Shown: positions 24,358-33,070, counted from the stretch's first letter. The stretch is 64,000 nucleotides of DNA from Clostridium sp. CAG:710 (GCA_000432595.1 HF996867.1:3478-67477); one strand, 5' to 3'. The notes: generated by a model from the letters alone, not told the origin. A program made the numbers and translations.

Positions 24358-25101
24358 ATGTCAAAGGTTGTCTTAGTAACAGGCTCTAGTAAAGGACTAG
24401 GCAGTGAAATAATAAAAAAATATGCAAAAAATGGTTATAACGTAGTTATAAATTATAACAAGGATAAAATATCCGCAGAAGAATTAAAAGATTTTGTAGA
24501 AAAGAATTATAAAGTAGAAGCACTTGTTGTAAAAGCAGATGTTAGTGTAGAAGAAGAAGTAATTAATATGATATCTACTATAATAAAGAAATTTAACCAA
24601 ATAGATGTAGTAGTAAATAATGCTGCAATAGAGTTATCTACAGAAATAAAAGAAAAGAATGCATCTTCCTTTAGAAAAGTATTAGATACAAATTTAATTG
24701 GAACTTTCCTAGTAAGTAAGTATGCATCAGTTGAAATGTTAAAAAGAGAATCTGGTAGTATTATTAATATTTCATCTAACAATGGAATAGATGCATTTGA
24801 TCCTTACACAATGGAATATGATGCTTCTAAAGCTGCAGTAATAAATCTAACTAAAAACTTAGCTAAAGAATTTTCCCCATATATAAATGTAAATTGTGTG
24901 GCACCAGGTTGGATTAAAACAGAAAAAGTTATAAAATTAGATAAAGAATTAAATGGAATGCTTATAAAAGAAGAAAGTAAAAAAATATTACTTAAAAGAT
25001 TCGCAGAAAAAGAAGAAATCGCAAATGTTGTATATTTCCTATCAAGTAAAGATGCAACTTATATAAATGGAACTATAATAAGAGTGGATGGTGGATATTA
25101 A
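24358..25101 (+). CDS. Short-chain dehydrogenase/reductase (FabG-like)
   Basis: 247 residues after AGAGGTGAACTT. Classical SDR: cofactor loop TGSSKGLG (residues about 8-15), VNNAA motif, catalytic Ser in INISSNNG, the Tyr-Lys pair in EYDASKAAV, and the VAPGWIKTE lid region; C-terminus INGTIIRVDGGY. The nearest named relative is 3-oxoacyl-ACP reductase FabG, but no other fab genes are near, so substrate is open. Its TAA overlaps the ATG of the next gene (TAATG), implying coupled translation with the aluminium-resistance PLP enzyme. Confidence 0.85.
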   Translation: MSKVVLVTGSSKGLGSEIIKKYAKNGYNVVINYNKDKISAEELKDFVEKNYKVEALVVKADVSVEEEVINMISTIIKKFNQIDVVVNNAAIELSTEIKEKNASSFRKVLDTNLIGTFLVSKYASVEMLKRESGSIINISSNNGIDAFDPYTMEYDASKAAVINLTKNLAKEFSPYINVNCVAPGWIKTEKVIKLDKELNGMLIKEESKKILLKRFAEKEEIANVVYFLSSKDATYINGTIIRVDGGY

Positions 25102-26342
25102 TGAATTATGAAATAAATGATGAATTTTTAAATATAGTAAATAAAGTAGATAATAAGATTAAACCAAAATTAGATGAGATAGACACATTATGTGAAAAGA
25201 ATAGTCTAAAGGTATTAAATGCATTTAGAATAAATCATGTAAGTGAATCAGATTTTAATTCAACTACCGGATATGGTTATAATGATACAGGTCGTGATGT
25301 GGTAGAAAGAGTATATAGTTCTGTATTTGGCGCTGAAGATAGTCTTGTTAGAAACCAATTCATCTCTGGAACACATGCCCTAACAGTCGCACTTTTTGGG
25401 ATATTAAGACCAAATGATATAATGCTATCTGTAAGTGGTAAGCCATATGATACATTAGATGAAGTAATTGGTATAAAAGAAAATGCAAGTTCATTAAAAA
25501 GTTTTGGAATAAAGTATGACCAAATAGAGTTAATAAATGATGACTTTGATTATGAAAAAATAAGAGAATATATTAGTAAAACACAAGTAAAAATAGTATA
25601 TATACAACGTTCAAAAGGCTATTCAACAAGAAAAAGTATATCAGTAGAAAAATTAGAAAAATTAGTAAAACTTATAAGAGAAATAAATAAAGACCAAATA
25701 ATAATGGTAGATAACTGTTACTGTGAATTTGTAGAAGAAAAAAGTCCAATAGAAGTAGGAGCAGATATAATAATAGGTTCACTAATTAAAAACCTTGGAG
25801 CAGGTATAGCATCAAATGGTGCGTACATTTCTGGTAAAAAGAAATATATTGAATTAATAGCGGAAAGATTAACAACACCAGGACAAGGTAAGGAAGTAGG
25901 ACCAACGCTAGGAGCAAACAAAGAATTTTTAAAAGGAATGTTTTTTGCACCATCGGTTGTTGCATCAGCTTTGAAAACTGCCATATTTACAAGTGCCCTT
26001 TTAGAGGAGTTAGGATATAGAGTTGAACCTAGTTATAATGATAGAAGAGTAGATATAGTACAAAATATAATATTTAATGATCCAAATAAGTTAATTAAAT
26101 ATGCACAAGGAATACAAGCATATTCACCAATAGATTCAAATGTTTTACCAATACCAAGTGATATGCCAGGATACAATGACCAAATAATAATGGCCTCTGG
26201 TTCATTTACTCAAGGATCATCAATAGAACTATCTTGTGATGGACCACTTAGACCACCTTTTATCGCATATCAACAAGGCTCACTAACATATCAATATGGA
26301 CACATTGCAGTTATGCATGCGGCAAGCAGTATCCAAGAATAA
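25101..26342 (+). CDS. Aluminium-resistance-family PLP enzyme (YnbB-like)
   Basis: 413 residues. Fold type I PLP enzyme of the Alum_res family (cystathionine beta-lyase-related): RINHVSESDFNSTTGYGYNDTGRD, FISGTHALTVALFG, SGKPYDTLDEVIG, the DNCYCEF aspartate for PLP ring binding, and GSLIKNLGAGIA with the Schiff-base Lys. The family is widespread in Firmicutes (B. subtilis YnbB) and probably acts on a sulfur amino acid or cystathionine-like substrate; aluminium resistance refers to one early report. It starts inside the stop codon of the SDR gene, so the two form an operon ending at 26342. Confidence 0.93.
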   Translation: MNYEINDEFLNIVNKVDNKIKPKLDEIDTLCEKNSLKVLNAFRINHVSESDFNSTTGYGYNDTGRDVVERVYSSVFGAEDSLVRNQFISGTHALTVALFGILRPNDIMLSVSGKPYDTLDEVIGIKENASSLKSFGIKYDQIELINDDFDYEKIREYISKTQVKIVYIQRSKGYSTRKSISVEKLEKLVKLIREINKDQIIMVDNCYCEFVEEKSPIEVGADIIIGSLIKNLGAGIASNGAYISGKKKYIELIAERLTTPGQGKEVGPTLGANKEFLKGMFFAPSVVASALKTAIFTSALLEELGYRVEPSYNDRRVDIVQNIIFNDPNKLIKYAQGIQAYSPIDSNVLPIPSDMPGYNDQIIMASGSFTQGSSIELSCDGPLRPPFIAYQQGSLTYQYGHIAVMHAASSIQE

Positions 26343-26370
26343 ATATTACTAAAAAAGTAATATTTTTTCT
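26342..26370 (+). terminator. Terminator after PLP enzyme
   Basis: Perfect 9-bp stem AATATTACT (26342-26350) / AGTAATATT (26356-26364) then T-run. Confidence 0.85.
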
Positions 26371-26409
26371 GTTAACATAATATTATTTATTGTAAAGGAG
26401 AGAACTTTT

Positions 26410-27048
26410 ATGATAAATAAACAAAATTTATGGTTTTTGACATTATTTAGTTTGATACTAGTATTAAGCGTATATTATGTAACAATGCCAAATGATTTAC
26501 TGTTAACAAATAATGGTGCGGTAGGCTCTAAGAAAAATGAACAAACAAGCGTGTCAAAAGATACAAATACAGACACAACTAAAAATGAAGATACAAAAAA
26601 AGATGATATGAAATCTACAACTACAAAAGATAATAAAGATAATAAAGACACAAATACAACCACAAAAGATAATAAAGATAATAATACAACAGTCACAATA
26701 AAAGAAAGTGAAACACTAGAGGCATTAAGAGTAAGCTTAAATCAAGAACGAGAAGCAGAAAAGACAAAATTACAATCTCTTCTTACTAATAGTTCAGCTA
26801 CTAGTGAAGAAAAAAATAATGCCTATGAGAAATTACAAGAAATAAATACTGTGACAAGTGAAGAGGCAACTCTAGAAAAAAAATTAAAAGAAAAATATAA
26901 AATGTCAGTATTCGTAAAAATAGAAAATAAAGAAATTACAGTAGTAGTTGATAATGATAAACATGATACAACACTTGCGAATAACATAATGAGAAGTGTA
27001 CAAGAAAATTTTAAAGAAAAAAGATATATAACGGTACAATTTAAATAG
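26410..27048 (+). CDS. spoIIIAH: SpoIIIAH-like sporulation protein
   Basis: 212 residues after AAAGGAGAGAACTTTT. The N-terminus INKQNLWFLTLFSLILVL then SVYYVTMP is very close to SpoIIIAH, the mother-cell membrane protein that pairs with forespore SpoIIQ. After a Thr/Lys/Asp-rich linker (about 40-95, with a repeated TTKDNKDN unit) comes the YscJ/FliF-like ring-forming region: LNQEREAEKTKLQSLLTN, SATSEEKNNAYEKL, then a ring domain with KYKMSVFVKIENKEITVVV. The rest of the spoIIIA operon is not here; the gene stands alone. In B. subtilis the gene is the last of spoIIIAA-AH, so its isolation is notable. Confidence 0.85.
   Translation: MINKQNLWFLTLFSLILVLSVYYVTMPNDLLLTNNGAVGSKKNEQTSVSKDTNTDTTKNEDTKKDDMKSTTTKDNKDNKDTNTTTKDNKDNNTTVTIKESETLEALRVSLNQEREAEKTKLQSLLTNSSATSEEKNNAYEKLQEINTVTSEEATLEKKLKEKYKMSVFVKIENKEITVVVDNDKHDTTLANNIMRSVQENFKEKRYITVQFK
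26623..26684 (+). repeat. Direct 23-bp repeat in SpoIIIAH linker
   Basis: Two identical 23-base copies (26623-26645 and 26662-26684), 39 bases apart, encode the repeated TKDNKDN linker. In-frame spacing (13 codons) means copy-number change would lengthen or shorten the linker without frameshift. Confidence 0.8.
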
Positions 27049-27066
27049 CGCAAAGCTATTTTTTTG
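27043..27066 (+). terminator. Terminator after spoIIIAH
   Basis: AAATAGC (27043-27049), loop GCAAA, GCTATTT (27055-27061), then T-run; overlaps the stop codon. Confidence 0.8.
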
Positions 27067-27145
27067 GTTAAACACCCTCAACTAAAATGTACTACAACAT
27101 AGAATATTATGAGACAAAATATATAAAAGAGAGAGGGTTGAATTT

Positions 27146-27349
27146 ATTAAAGGAATATTAACACTTCGTGAAAGAGAAGTTTTTGAACTTTTGATTCAAA
27201 ATTACAGTACAAAAGAAATCGCATCGAAATTAAATATTAGTGAAAAGACCGTCAGAAATCATATATCAAATACAATGCAGAAACTTGGTGTAAAAGGAAG
27301 ATCAGGAGCAGTAGTAGAATTATTAAGATTAAAGGAACTTTCGTTGTAA
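27146..27349 (+). CDS. gerE: GerE-like LuxR-family spore regulator, apparent non-ATG start
   Basis: 67 codons covering the whole GerE helix-turn-helix: LTLREREVFELLIQNYSTK, KEIASKLNISEKTVRNHIS, NTMQKLGVKGRSGAVVELL (overlapping pieces). B. subtilis GerE is 74 residues of the same layout and is the last mother-cell regulator of spore coat genes. No ATG, GTG or TTG is in frame upstream of the domain; the best-placed candidate is ATT at 27146, eight bases after AGAGAGGG. An ATG at 27087 is in another frame that stops within the domain, so a frameshift is the alternative. The gerM gene follows 45 bases later, as in the B. subtilis gerE-gerM neighbourhood. Too short for routine ORF calling. Confidence 0.8.
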   Translation: MKGILTLREREVFELLIQNYSTKEIASKLNISEKTVRNHISNTMQKLGVKGRSGAVVELLRLKELSL

Positions 27350-27394
27350 TGAATAAATGTTAAGTATTTTCATATATATTTTATAGGTGATATA

Positions 27395-28321
27395 ATGCTT
27401 AAACAAAAAGCTCTAAGGAAAATGCTTATTACTTCAATAACGGTCGTTATCCTTTTAATGATATATTTAATGCCAACTAATTCTAAAACATCTACAAATA
27501 TATTAGATGTAGATAAAAAAATAGAATATACACAAAAAGATGTTGGATATATATATTTATTAAATGATAACGACCTATTAATTAGGGTAAATGTTTTATT
27601 AGATAGTAAAGAGTCCTTAGAAAATAGGGTAACATCAATTATAAATAATTTGTTAAATACAAATGTAGGACCTAAAAACTTAAAATCATTGCTTCCTAAT
27701 AAAACAAAATTAGTTGATATAGATATAGATGATGATTACTTATCAGTTAGCTTTTCAAAGAACATATTAGAAATTGACAAATTGTATCAAGAAAAGTTAA
27801 TAGAAGAAATTGCTTATTCAATATTTGATCTAAAAGAAATAAAAAAAATAAGCATATATGTAGAAGATGAAAATATAAATAAATATTTTAAAGACATCCC
27901 AGAAGTAATAACAAGAGATTTTGGAATAAATAAGAAATATGACATTAAAAGCTTTAAAAACATTCAAAAAGTAGTTGTATATTATATGGAAGAAATAGAT
28001 AAAAACAAATATTTTGTTCCGGTCACAAGCTATATAAATGATGATGAGGAAAAAGTAAAAATAATAATTGAAAACCTATCAAGTAAATATATATATGAGC
28101 CCAATTTAATAAGTTTATTAAATAGTAATACAGAATTACTAAATTATGAGATAAATGATGATATAATGACACTAAACTTTAATAACAGTATTTTTATAAG
28201 TGATGGAAATGTGTTAGAGGAAGTAGTTTATACAATAAGTAACTCTGTATTTGATAATTATGATATAGATAAAATAATTTTTAATGTAGAAAATAAAACT
28301 ATCAATGAGATAAAAAGGTAA
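27395..28321 (+). CDS. gerM: GerM-like spore protein (two GerMN domains)
   Basis: 308 residues after TATAGGTGATATA. One N-terminal membrane helix (about 9-27), then two related domains: the first about 45-165 (VGYIYLLNDNDLLIRVNVLL then ENRVTSIINNLL, LLPNKTKLVDIDIDDDYL, VSFSKN), the second about 190-305 (KVVVYYMEEIDKNKYFVPVT, VKIIIENLSS, LNYEINDDIMTLNFNNS). This duplicated strand-rich layout is that of GerM (spore germination/cortex) proteins. The B. subtilis protein is a lipoprotein; here no lipobox Cys is present, so it is anchored by the helix. Position after gerE supports the call. Confidence 0.85.
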   Translation: MLKQKALRKMLITSITVVILLMIYLMPTNSKTSTNILDVDKKIEYTQKDVGYIYLLNDNDLLIRVNVLLDSKESLENRVTSIINNLLNTNVGPKNLKSLLPNKTKLVDIDIDDDYLSVSFSKNILEIDKLYQEKLIEEIAYSIFDLKEIKKISIYVEDENINKYFKDIPEVITRDFGINKKYDIKSFKNIQKVVVYYMEEIDKNKYFVPVTSYINDDEEKVKIIIENLSSKYIYEPNLISLLNSNTELLNYEINDDIMTLNFNNSIFISDGNVLEEVVYTISNSVFDNYDIDKIIFNVENKTINEIKR

Positions 28322-28348
28322 AAACTTTTAAAAAAAGTAAAAAATGTA

Positions 28349-28377
28349 TTGAATAATAAAAATTAATGGTGTATAAT
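28349..28377 (+). promoter_or_regulatory. Promoter for tRNA-Arg
   Basis: TTGAAT (28349-28354), 17-bp spacer, TATAAT (28372-28377), about 20 bases before the tRNA. Confidence 0.8.
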
Positions 28378-28397
28378 CTAGAATGTATCTTGATTAT

Positions 28398-28474
<77 letters not shown>

Positions 28475-28483
28475 TATGATAAT

Positions 28484-28508
28484 AAAACGACTTTTAAAGT
28501 CGTTTTTA
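28484..28508 (+). terminator. Terminator after tRNA-Arg
   Basis: Palindrome AAACGACTTTTAAAGTCGTT followed by T-run. Confidence 0.9.
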
Positions 28509-28548
28509 TTTTTGCCTAAGCATGCATATAATTAAATGGTGAAGTCCA

Positions 28549-29304
28549 TTGAAAAGAATAAAATTAAAGAAAAACACTAAATTAAAACGTATAAAAATAT
28601 TTATAATAATTATTATAAGTGCCATCATATTTGCACTAGTACAAGTAGAATATGTAGCAAAAAAAGTTGAAAAAAAATTATTCACATTCGCAGAAATAGA
28701 AGTAAATAAATTATCAAAAGCAATAGTTAATCAAGCAGTAAATGATGTAATAGCTAATAAATTTGCTGATGAAGACTTATTTGAAATAGGAAAAAACTCT
28801 AATGATGATATTCAAATAGTAGACTTTAACCCCCAAAAAGTTAATTTAATATTAAACGCTATAAATGAAAATATAAACTCTTATTTTGAAAGGTTAGAAA
28901 ATGGTGAAAAAGCTATATTAGATATAAAAAGAAACACTATAACAAATACTCTAATAAATACTAACAAAAAAGGGGTAGTATTTGAACTACCTATTGGTAT
29001 GGTAAGCAATAATGCTTTTTTATCAAACCTAGGGCCAAAGATTCCTGTTAGGGTATCACTAAATGGAGAACTAGAGTCATGTATAAAAACAAGAGTAGAG
29101 AACTACGGGATAAATAATGCAGTTATAACGGTATATGCTTATATAGAAGTTAGTGAACAAATTCTACTTCCAATAACCAGTAAAAAAATAACAATAAAAA
29201 ATGAAATTCCAATATCAATAAAAATGATGCAGGGGAATGTTCCTAATTACTATTTTAATGGATTAAATACAACCTCAGATATCAAAACCTTTTCAACAAA
29301 ATAA
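28549..29304 (+). CDS. yunB: YunB-like sporulation protein
   Basis: 251 residues starting at TTG 28549, preceded by GGTGAAGTCCA. Basic N-terminus and one membrane helix (about 17-38), then the YunB pattern: ETEI-like FAEIEVNKLSKAIVNQAVND, FNPQKVNLILNAINENIN, ISIPIGMV-like VFELPIGMVSNNAFLSNLGP, KIPVRVSLNGELESCIKTRVE and ENYGINNAVITVYAYIEV. The length equals B. subtilis YunB (about 254), a protein under mother-cell sigma control and needed for efficient spore formation. Gene lies between tRNA-Arg and yutD. Its lipA/lytH neighbours of B. subtilis are missing here. Confidence 0.85.
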   Translation: MKRIKLKKNTKLKRIKIFIIIIISAIIFALVQVEYVAKKVEKKLFTFAEIEVNKLSKAIVNQAVNDVIANKFADEDLFEIGKNSNDDIQIVDFNPQKVNLILNAINENINSYFERLENGEKAILDIKRNTITNTLINTNKKGVVFELPIGMVSNNAFLSNLGPKIPVRVSLNGELESCIKTRVENYGINNAVITVYAYIEVSEQILLPITSKKITIKNEIPISIKMMQGNVPNYYFNGLNTTSDIKTFSTK

Positions 29305-29339
29305 AAACTATGTTATAATCAAGAAAAGAAGGTATGAAA

Positions 29340-29636
29340 ATGAAAATATTACATTTAGGAAAAAATAACTATGAAATAGTAAAAAATAATAAAGATTGTA
29401 TAGATGAGGAAGAATTAAAATCTCTATTTACTGAATATTTTGAAACATTTGACTATGTACTTGGAGATTATTCTTATGGAAGATTAAGATTAAAAGGATT
29501 TTATGAATCAAAAAATAAATTAACAAAAAAAATTAATGATATAAAGTATTTAGATGATTATCTAAAAGATTTTTGTGCGTGCCAATGTCCATATTTTTTA
29601 ATAAAAAAACAAATAAATATTGAAAAAGTACAATAA
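29340..29636 (+). CDS. yutD: YutD-like protein (DUF1027)
   Basis: 98 residues from the ATG at 29340; the ATG six bases earlier is too close to AGAAGG. Conserved features of the family: LGKNNYEIVKNNKDCIDEEE, FETFDYVLGDYSYGRLRLKGF, and DFCACQCPYFLIKK near the C-terminus. YutD is a small cytoplasmic protein conserved in Bacilli, function not established. In B. subtilis it lies in the same neighbourhood as yunB and yutH, as here. A TATAAT box at 29314-29319 sits in front. Confidence 0.88.
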   Translation: MKILHLGKNNYEIVKNNKDCIDEEELKSLFTEYFETFDYVLGDYSYGRLRLKGFYESKNKLTKKINDIKYLDDYLKDFCACQCPYFLIKKQINIEKVQ

Positions 29637-29690
29637 ATATATTAAAATGATACTAGAATATAGGTAGAATAAATAGGAGGAATATATTTT

Positions 29691-29963
29691 ATGGATACAA
29701 AAAAAGAAATTATGTCAATTGTACAAGAAGATGGTTCAATTGATGAAGTTGAAGTGCTAGTTTCATTTGAATTTACTGATACTAAAAAAGCATATGTTGT
29801 GTATACAAAAAACGAAGTAGATGATAGAGGAAATATTACTGTTTATGCATCATCATTAATTGACGGTCCTAATGGAAAAAGATTAGGTGGAGTAGAAACA
29901 GATGAAGAATGGACTAGAATAAAAGAAGTCCTAAGAAAATTAGCAAAAGAAGGACAAGAATAG
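29691..29963 (+). CDS. DUF1292 family protein
   Basis: 90 residues after AATAGGAGGAATATATTTT. The sequence follows the DUF1292 (YrzB-like) pattern: acidic start, VSFEFTDTKKAYVVYTKNE, GNITVYASSL and WTRIKEVLRKLAKEG at the end. These small acidic proteins of Bacilli have no clear function. In Bacillus they are found with yrrK/yrzL; that context is absent here. It is 21 bases ahead of the next gene, so both are probably co-transcribed. Confidence 0.85.
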   Translation: MDTKKEIMSIVQEDGSIDEVEVLVSFEFTDTKKAYVVYTKNEVDDRGNITVYASSLIDGPNGKRLGGVETDEEWTRIKEVLRKLAKEGQE

Positions 29964-29983
29964 TTTAGAATGGAGGCGCTATT

Positions 29984-31396
29984 ATGAATGGTAGCATAAT
30001 AAATTTTGTAGAAACACCAAAAGAAGTGGGCGTAGACATATCATCAAAAAAGGCAAAATTGTCTTCTAGAAGCTTTGCACTTATTAAAAAAGCAGCCTCA
30101 AAAATAAGAAAAAGTTTAGCACAAAAAATGGAAGCACAAAAAGTGGAACTTGCTAAACAATATCAAGAGGCACATGAAGCAGTTAGAGCAGAAGCACAAA
30201 ATCAAAATACTAAAAATAGAAATGAATATGATGGAGATAGATTACAAAGACTTACAAATGCATTAGGAAGTATTGGAGTAAAGTTAATCTTATCAGATTA
30301 TGCAGCATCTAGGTTAAGCGTATATGGTCAACCAAAAGCAATAAAAATGCCAAACTTTTGGAGTAATATAAAGGATACATTATCAAATGCTCATATGGTA
30401 GACAGAGAATATAAAGATATTGGACGTGCATTTAAATATGGTGGAAGTGAAAGAGGAATCGAAGGTTTAGACAGCATGTATAAGATGATGAATGAATCTA
30501 AAAACATTCAAAATCCAGAAAAAAGGGAAGCACCGGTACAAAAACCAGTGCAACCTAAAGTACCAGAACAACCAAAATCAGGAATCAATATTGATGATTA
30601 TCTTAAAAATTTTGCTCCACAACAACCAAGCATTGAAGCTGCAAATAAAGAAGTAGATGCTCGATTAGCAGAAACAGAAGCTGGCATAAATGATAGATTT
30701 TCACAAATGATGTCAAATCTTGGAGGAAATGAACATGAACAAGTTGTACAACCAGTTGAAACACCACAAATAGAAAAACCTGTAAACCAAGCATTTATTC
30801 CTTCAGAGGCTAAAAAGGAAGAACCAAATAGATCAGAACTTAATGCTAAAGTAGCAAATGTATTTGAGAGTTTACTAGAAAAAAAAGTTCAAGAAGAAGC
30901 AAAAGCTTCAAATAGTGAACCAGTTACCACTTCAACAACTGCTACAACTAACAAATCAGAAGAAAATTTAGATAGAGAAGCACTAATGCAAGACTTGATA
31001 AATAGGTATGGTATAAATCAAAGTGTTGCTGCAACACCATCGGTTGTGCCAACACAAAAAGCCGATACAAAGGTTTCAACACAACCTTCAATACAATATC
31101 GTAACTCTACAATAGGGGAGATTTATACTTCTGAACCAAAGCCTGAAGTACAAGAGGTAACAAAAAATAAAGCTTCAGATGATTCAAAAGAAGAAACTCG
31201 TGAAGAAATGATAAAAAGAATCTATGTAGAACAGACAATGAAAGAGTTTGATGAAAAAATGAAGGCACAAGCAGAAGCTAAAAAATACAAAGACTTGGCT
31301 AATAGTTTAGAAGAAAAAGTAAAACAATTAGAAGAGCAATTAGCAAAATCTGAACCTAATCCAAACTTTGTAGGAGTTAATCCACGTACCAGATAA
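29984..31396 (+). CDS. Coiled-coil, Pro/Gln-rich protein, unknown
   Basis: 470 residues preceded by TGGAGGCGCTATT. No signal peptide or membrane helix. The N-terminal 180 residues are helical and basic (SSRSFALIKKAASKIRKSLA, QKVELAKQYQEAHEAVR) with a compact part IGVKLILSDYAASRLSVYGQ; a Pro/Gln/Glu/Thr-rich linker follows (about 185-345, for example PVQPKVPEQPKSG) and a C-terminal coiled coil (about 395-455, LANSLEEKVKQLEEQLAKSE). I do not recognise it. It sits in the sporulation island between DUF1292 and the YutH-like gene, so it could be a spore- or morphogenesis-related scaffold (inference from position only). Confidence 0.6.
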   Translation: MNGSIINFVETPKEVGVDISSKKAKLSSRSFALIKKAASKIRKSLAQKMEAQKVELAKQYQEAHEAVRAEAQNQNTKNRNEYDGDRLQRLTNALGSIGVKLILSDYAASRLSVYGQPKAIKMPNFWSNIKDTLSNAHMVDREYKDIGRAFKYGGSERGIEGLDSMYKMMNESKNIQNPEKREAPVQKPVQPKVPEQPKSGINIDDYLKNFAPQQPSIEAANKEVDARLAETEAGINDRFSQMMSNLGGNEHEQVVQPVETPQIEKPVNQAFIPSEAKKEEPNRSELNAKVANVFESLLEKKVQEEAKASNSEPVTTSTTATTNKSEENLDREALMQDLINRYGINQSVAATPSVVPTQKADTKVSTQPSIQYRNSTIGEIYTSEPKPEVQEVTKNKASDDSKEETREEMIKRIYVEQTMKEFDEKMKAQAEAKKYKDLANSLEEKVKQLEEQLAKSEPNPNFVGVNPRTR

Positions 31397-31403
31397 TAGC
31401 ATT

Positions 31404-31441
31404 TAAGAATTAAGATTGAATTCAACTTAATTCTTTTTTTT
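31404..31441 (+). terminator. Terminator after coiled-coil gene
   Basis: Stem AAGAATTAAG (31404-31413) / CTTAATTCTT (31425-31434) followed by T-run. Confidence 0.9.
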
Positions 31442-31471
31442 CTGTGCAAGCATATACTTAAGTGTGATACT

Positions 31472-32377
31472 ATGAAAAAATATATAGAATACTTTTATGA
31501 TGTAGAACTACAAAAAATAATTAATGTAGGAGATAATTACTTCTTTAACATTAATGGAATTAATTACTGTTTATATGAAGTAAAAGGGGAGATTAATAGA
31601 GTCAATATAGAGACCATATTGAGACTAACTTCATTTATGTACGAATTCCATAATGTCATTCTAACAAAAGATAATCAGATTTTCTGCGTTGTAGAGGGTA
31701 AAAAATATTCACTTTTGAAGATAAATTTAAAGTCAAACAGAATAATAAACTTAAATGATCTACTTAGATTTAAAAATTACACAATAAATATGTCTAAAAA
31801 AGCATATACACCAAATTGGATAGATTTATGGAGTAGAAAGATTGATTATTTAGAATACTACATTAATAATAAAGATAATTTAAAAAGTGAAATAAAAGGT
31901 ATATTATACTATTTTATAGGACTAGGAGAAAATGCAATTAAGTATATAAAAGACAGTCTAAAAACAAGCGGATTTAATCAAAACAAAATAGTATTATCTC
32001 ATTATAGAGTTGATTCTGATAGTACGTTATATAGCCTATATAACCCATTTAATTTAATGCTAGACTATTCAGTAAGAGATATCGCAGAATATATAAAATC
32101 AATGTTCTATAGTGATAAAATAGACTATATTGAGATAGAAAACTTAGTAAATAAAAATATATTATCAGAAATGGAATATAAATTATTATTTGGAAGACTA
32201 TTATTTCCTACCTTCTTTTTTGATATGTTTGATAAATACGAAGACAATAAATTGGATAACAAAAAATTAATTTCTATATACAACAAGACAACAGAGTATG
32301 AAACGTTTTTACACAATGTATATTTAATAATAAAAAAAAGAAACAACATTATAAGTGTTCCATGGTTAAATAAATAA
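31472..32377 (+). CDS. YutH/CotS-like kinase-fold protein
   Basis: 301 residues after AAGTGTGATACT. The layout resembles bacterial spore-coat kinase-like proteins (CotS/YutH): an N-terminal small-lobe-like strand region (NYFFNINGINYCLYEVKGEI), LTSFMYEFHNVILTKDNQ, a helical middle with WIDLWSRKIDYLEYYI, and a distal part with LSHYRVDSD, YNPFNLMLDYSVRDIAEYI. The usual kinase HxD and DFD motifs are weak or absent, as in YutH. In B. subtilis yutH lies close to yutD and yunB, and yutI follows, the same order as here; this supports the call. Sequence alone would give only a weak match. Confidence 0.5.
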   Translation: MKKYIEYFYDVELQKIINVGDNYFFNINGINYCLYEVKGEINRVNIETILRLTSFMYEFHNVILTKDNQIFCVVEGKKYSLLKINLKSNRIINLNDLLRFKNYTINMSKKAYTPNWIDLWSRKIDYLEYYINNKDNLKSEIKGILYYFIGLGENAIKYIKDSLKTSGFNQNKIVLSHYRVDSDSTLYSLYNPFNLMLDYSVRDIAEYIKSMFYSDKIDYIEIENLVNKNILSEMEYKLLFGRLLFPTFFFDMFDKYEDNKLDNKKLISIYNKTTEYETFLHNVYLIIKKRNNIISVPWLNK

Positions 32378-32608
32378 TTAATCTTCAATTTGAACAACGC
32401 TTTTAACCTCAGGTATTTCATTAATAAGCATTGCTTCAATTCCATCTTTTAAAGTGAAGTCAATCATCGCACAATGGCTACAAGCACCAAGCATTTTAAT
32501 ATATACAATTCCATCTTCATATTTAACAAATTCCAAATTACCACCATCCGCAATTAGATATGGTCTAATATCATCAATAATATTTTTAATTTTTTCTTCT
32601 GTTTTCAA
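32378..32608 (-). CDS. NifU C-terminal domain Fe-S scaffold (YutI-like)
   Basis: About 76 residues starting at a TTG that follows GGTGATTATT on the minus strand; the frame extends four codons further to another TTG at about 32620, overlapping the ribosome site. The signature LIADGGNLEFVKYEDGIVYI and GACSHCAMIDFTLKDGIE, with the Cys-x2-Cys pair, is that of NifU C-terminal (NfuA/YutI) proteins, which carry Fe-S clusters to target proteins. It converges on the YutH-like gene with no gap. YutI is also near yutH in B. subtilis. Confidence 0.9.
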   Translation of the reverse strand: MKTEEKIKNIIDDIRPYLIADGGNLEFVKYEDGIVYIKMLGACSHCAMIDFTLKDGIEAMLINEIPEVKSVVQIED

Positions 32609-32658
32609 AATAATCACCAAGAAAATTATACAATGAATTAATTCTATAGTAAAGAAAT

Positions 32659-32687
32659 TTGCTAAAAATTAAATCGTTTGGTATAAT
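32659..32687 (+). promoter_or_regulatory. Promoter for S1-domain gene
   Basis: TTGCTA (32659-32664), 17-bp spacer, TATAAT (32682-32687), about 20 bases before the ATG. Confidence 0.65.
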
Positions 32688-32706
32688 ACCTATGAAGGTG
32701 TATAAA

Positions 32707-33051
32707 ATGAAATATGAAAATGGAAAAATTATAAAAGGATGTGTAACGGGAATTGAAAGCTATGGTATATTCATGAGTTTTGATGAATATTATAGTGGAT
32801 TAATTCACATATCAGAAATTTCAAATAACTTTGTTAGAAATGTTAATGATTATGTTAATATTGGTGAAACAATAAGAGTAAAAATAATAGATACTGATCA
32901 TGAAAATTGCCAATTAAAATTAAGTATAAAAGATATAAATTATCGTATAAATAATAAAAGAAGAACAAAAATTGTTGAAACAGGCACTGGATTTTATTGC
33001 TTAAAAGAAAATCTAGATAGGTGGATTGAAGAAAAAAAACAAGAAAAATAA
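32707..33051 (+). CDS. S1 RNA-binding domain protein (YugI/CvfD-like)
   Basis: 114 residues from the ATG at 32707, after GAAGGTGTATAAA; an in-frame earlier ATG lies on the promoter. The S1 domain covers about 8-80: GKIIKGCVTGIESYGIFMSF, YSGLIHISEIS, YVNIGETIRVKIID and CQLKLSIKDINYR. A basic helical tail follows (NNKRRTKIVETGTGFYCLKE). This matches general stress protein 13 / YugI / CvfD, which associate with ribosomes or mRNA. Expression site is the cytoplasm. Single gene between yutI and the first tRNA operon. Confidence 0.85.
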   Translation: MKYENGKIIKGCVTGIESYGIFMSFDEYYSGLIHISEISNNFVRNVNDYVNIGETIRVKIIDTDHENCQLKLSIKDINYRINNKRRTKIVETGTGFYCLKENLDRWIEEKKQEK

Positions 33052-33070
33052 AATAAATTAAAAAAATAAG

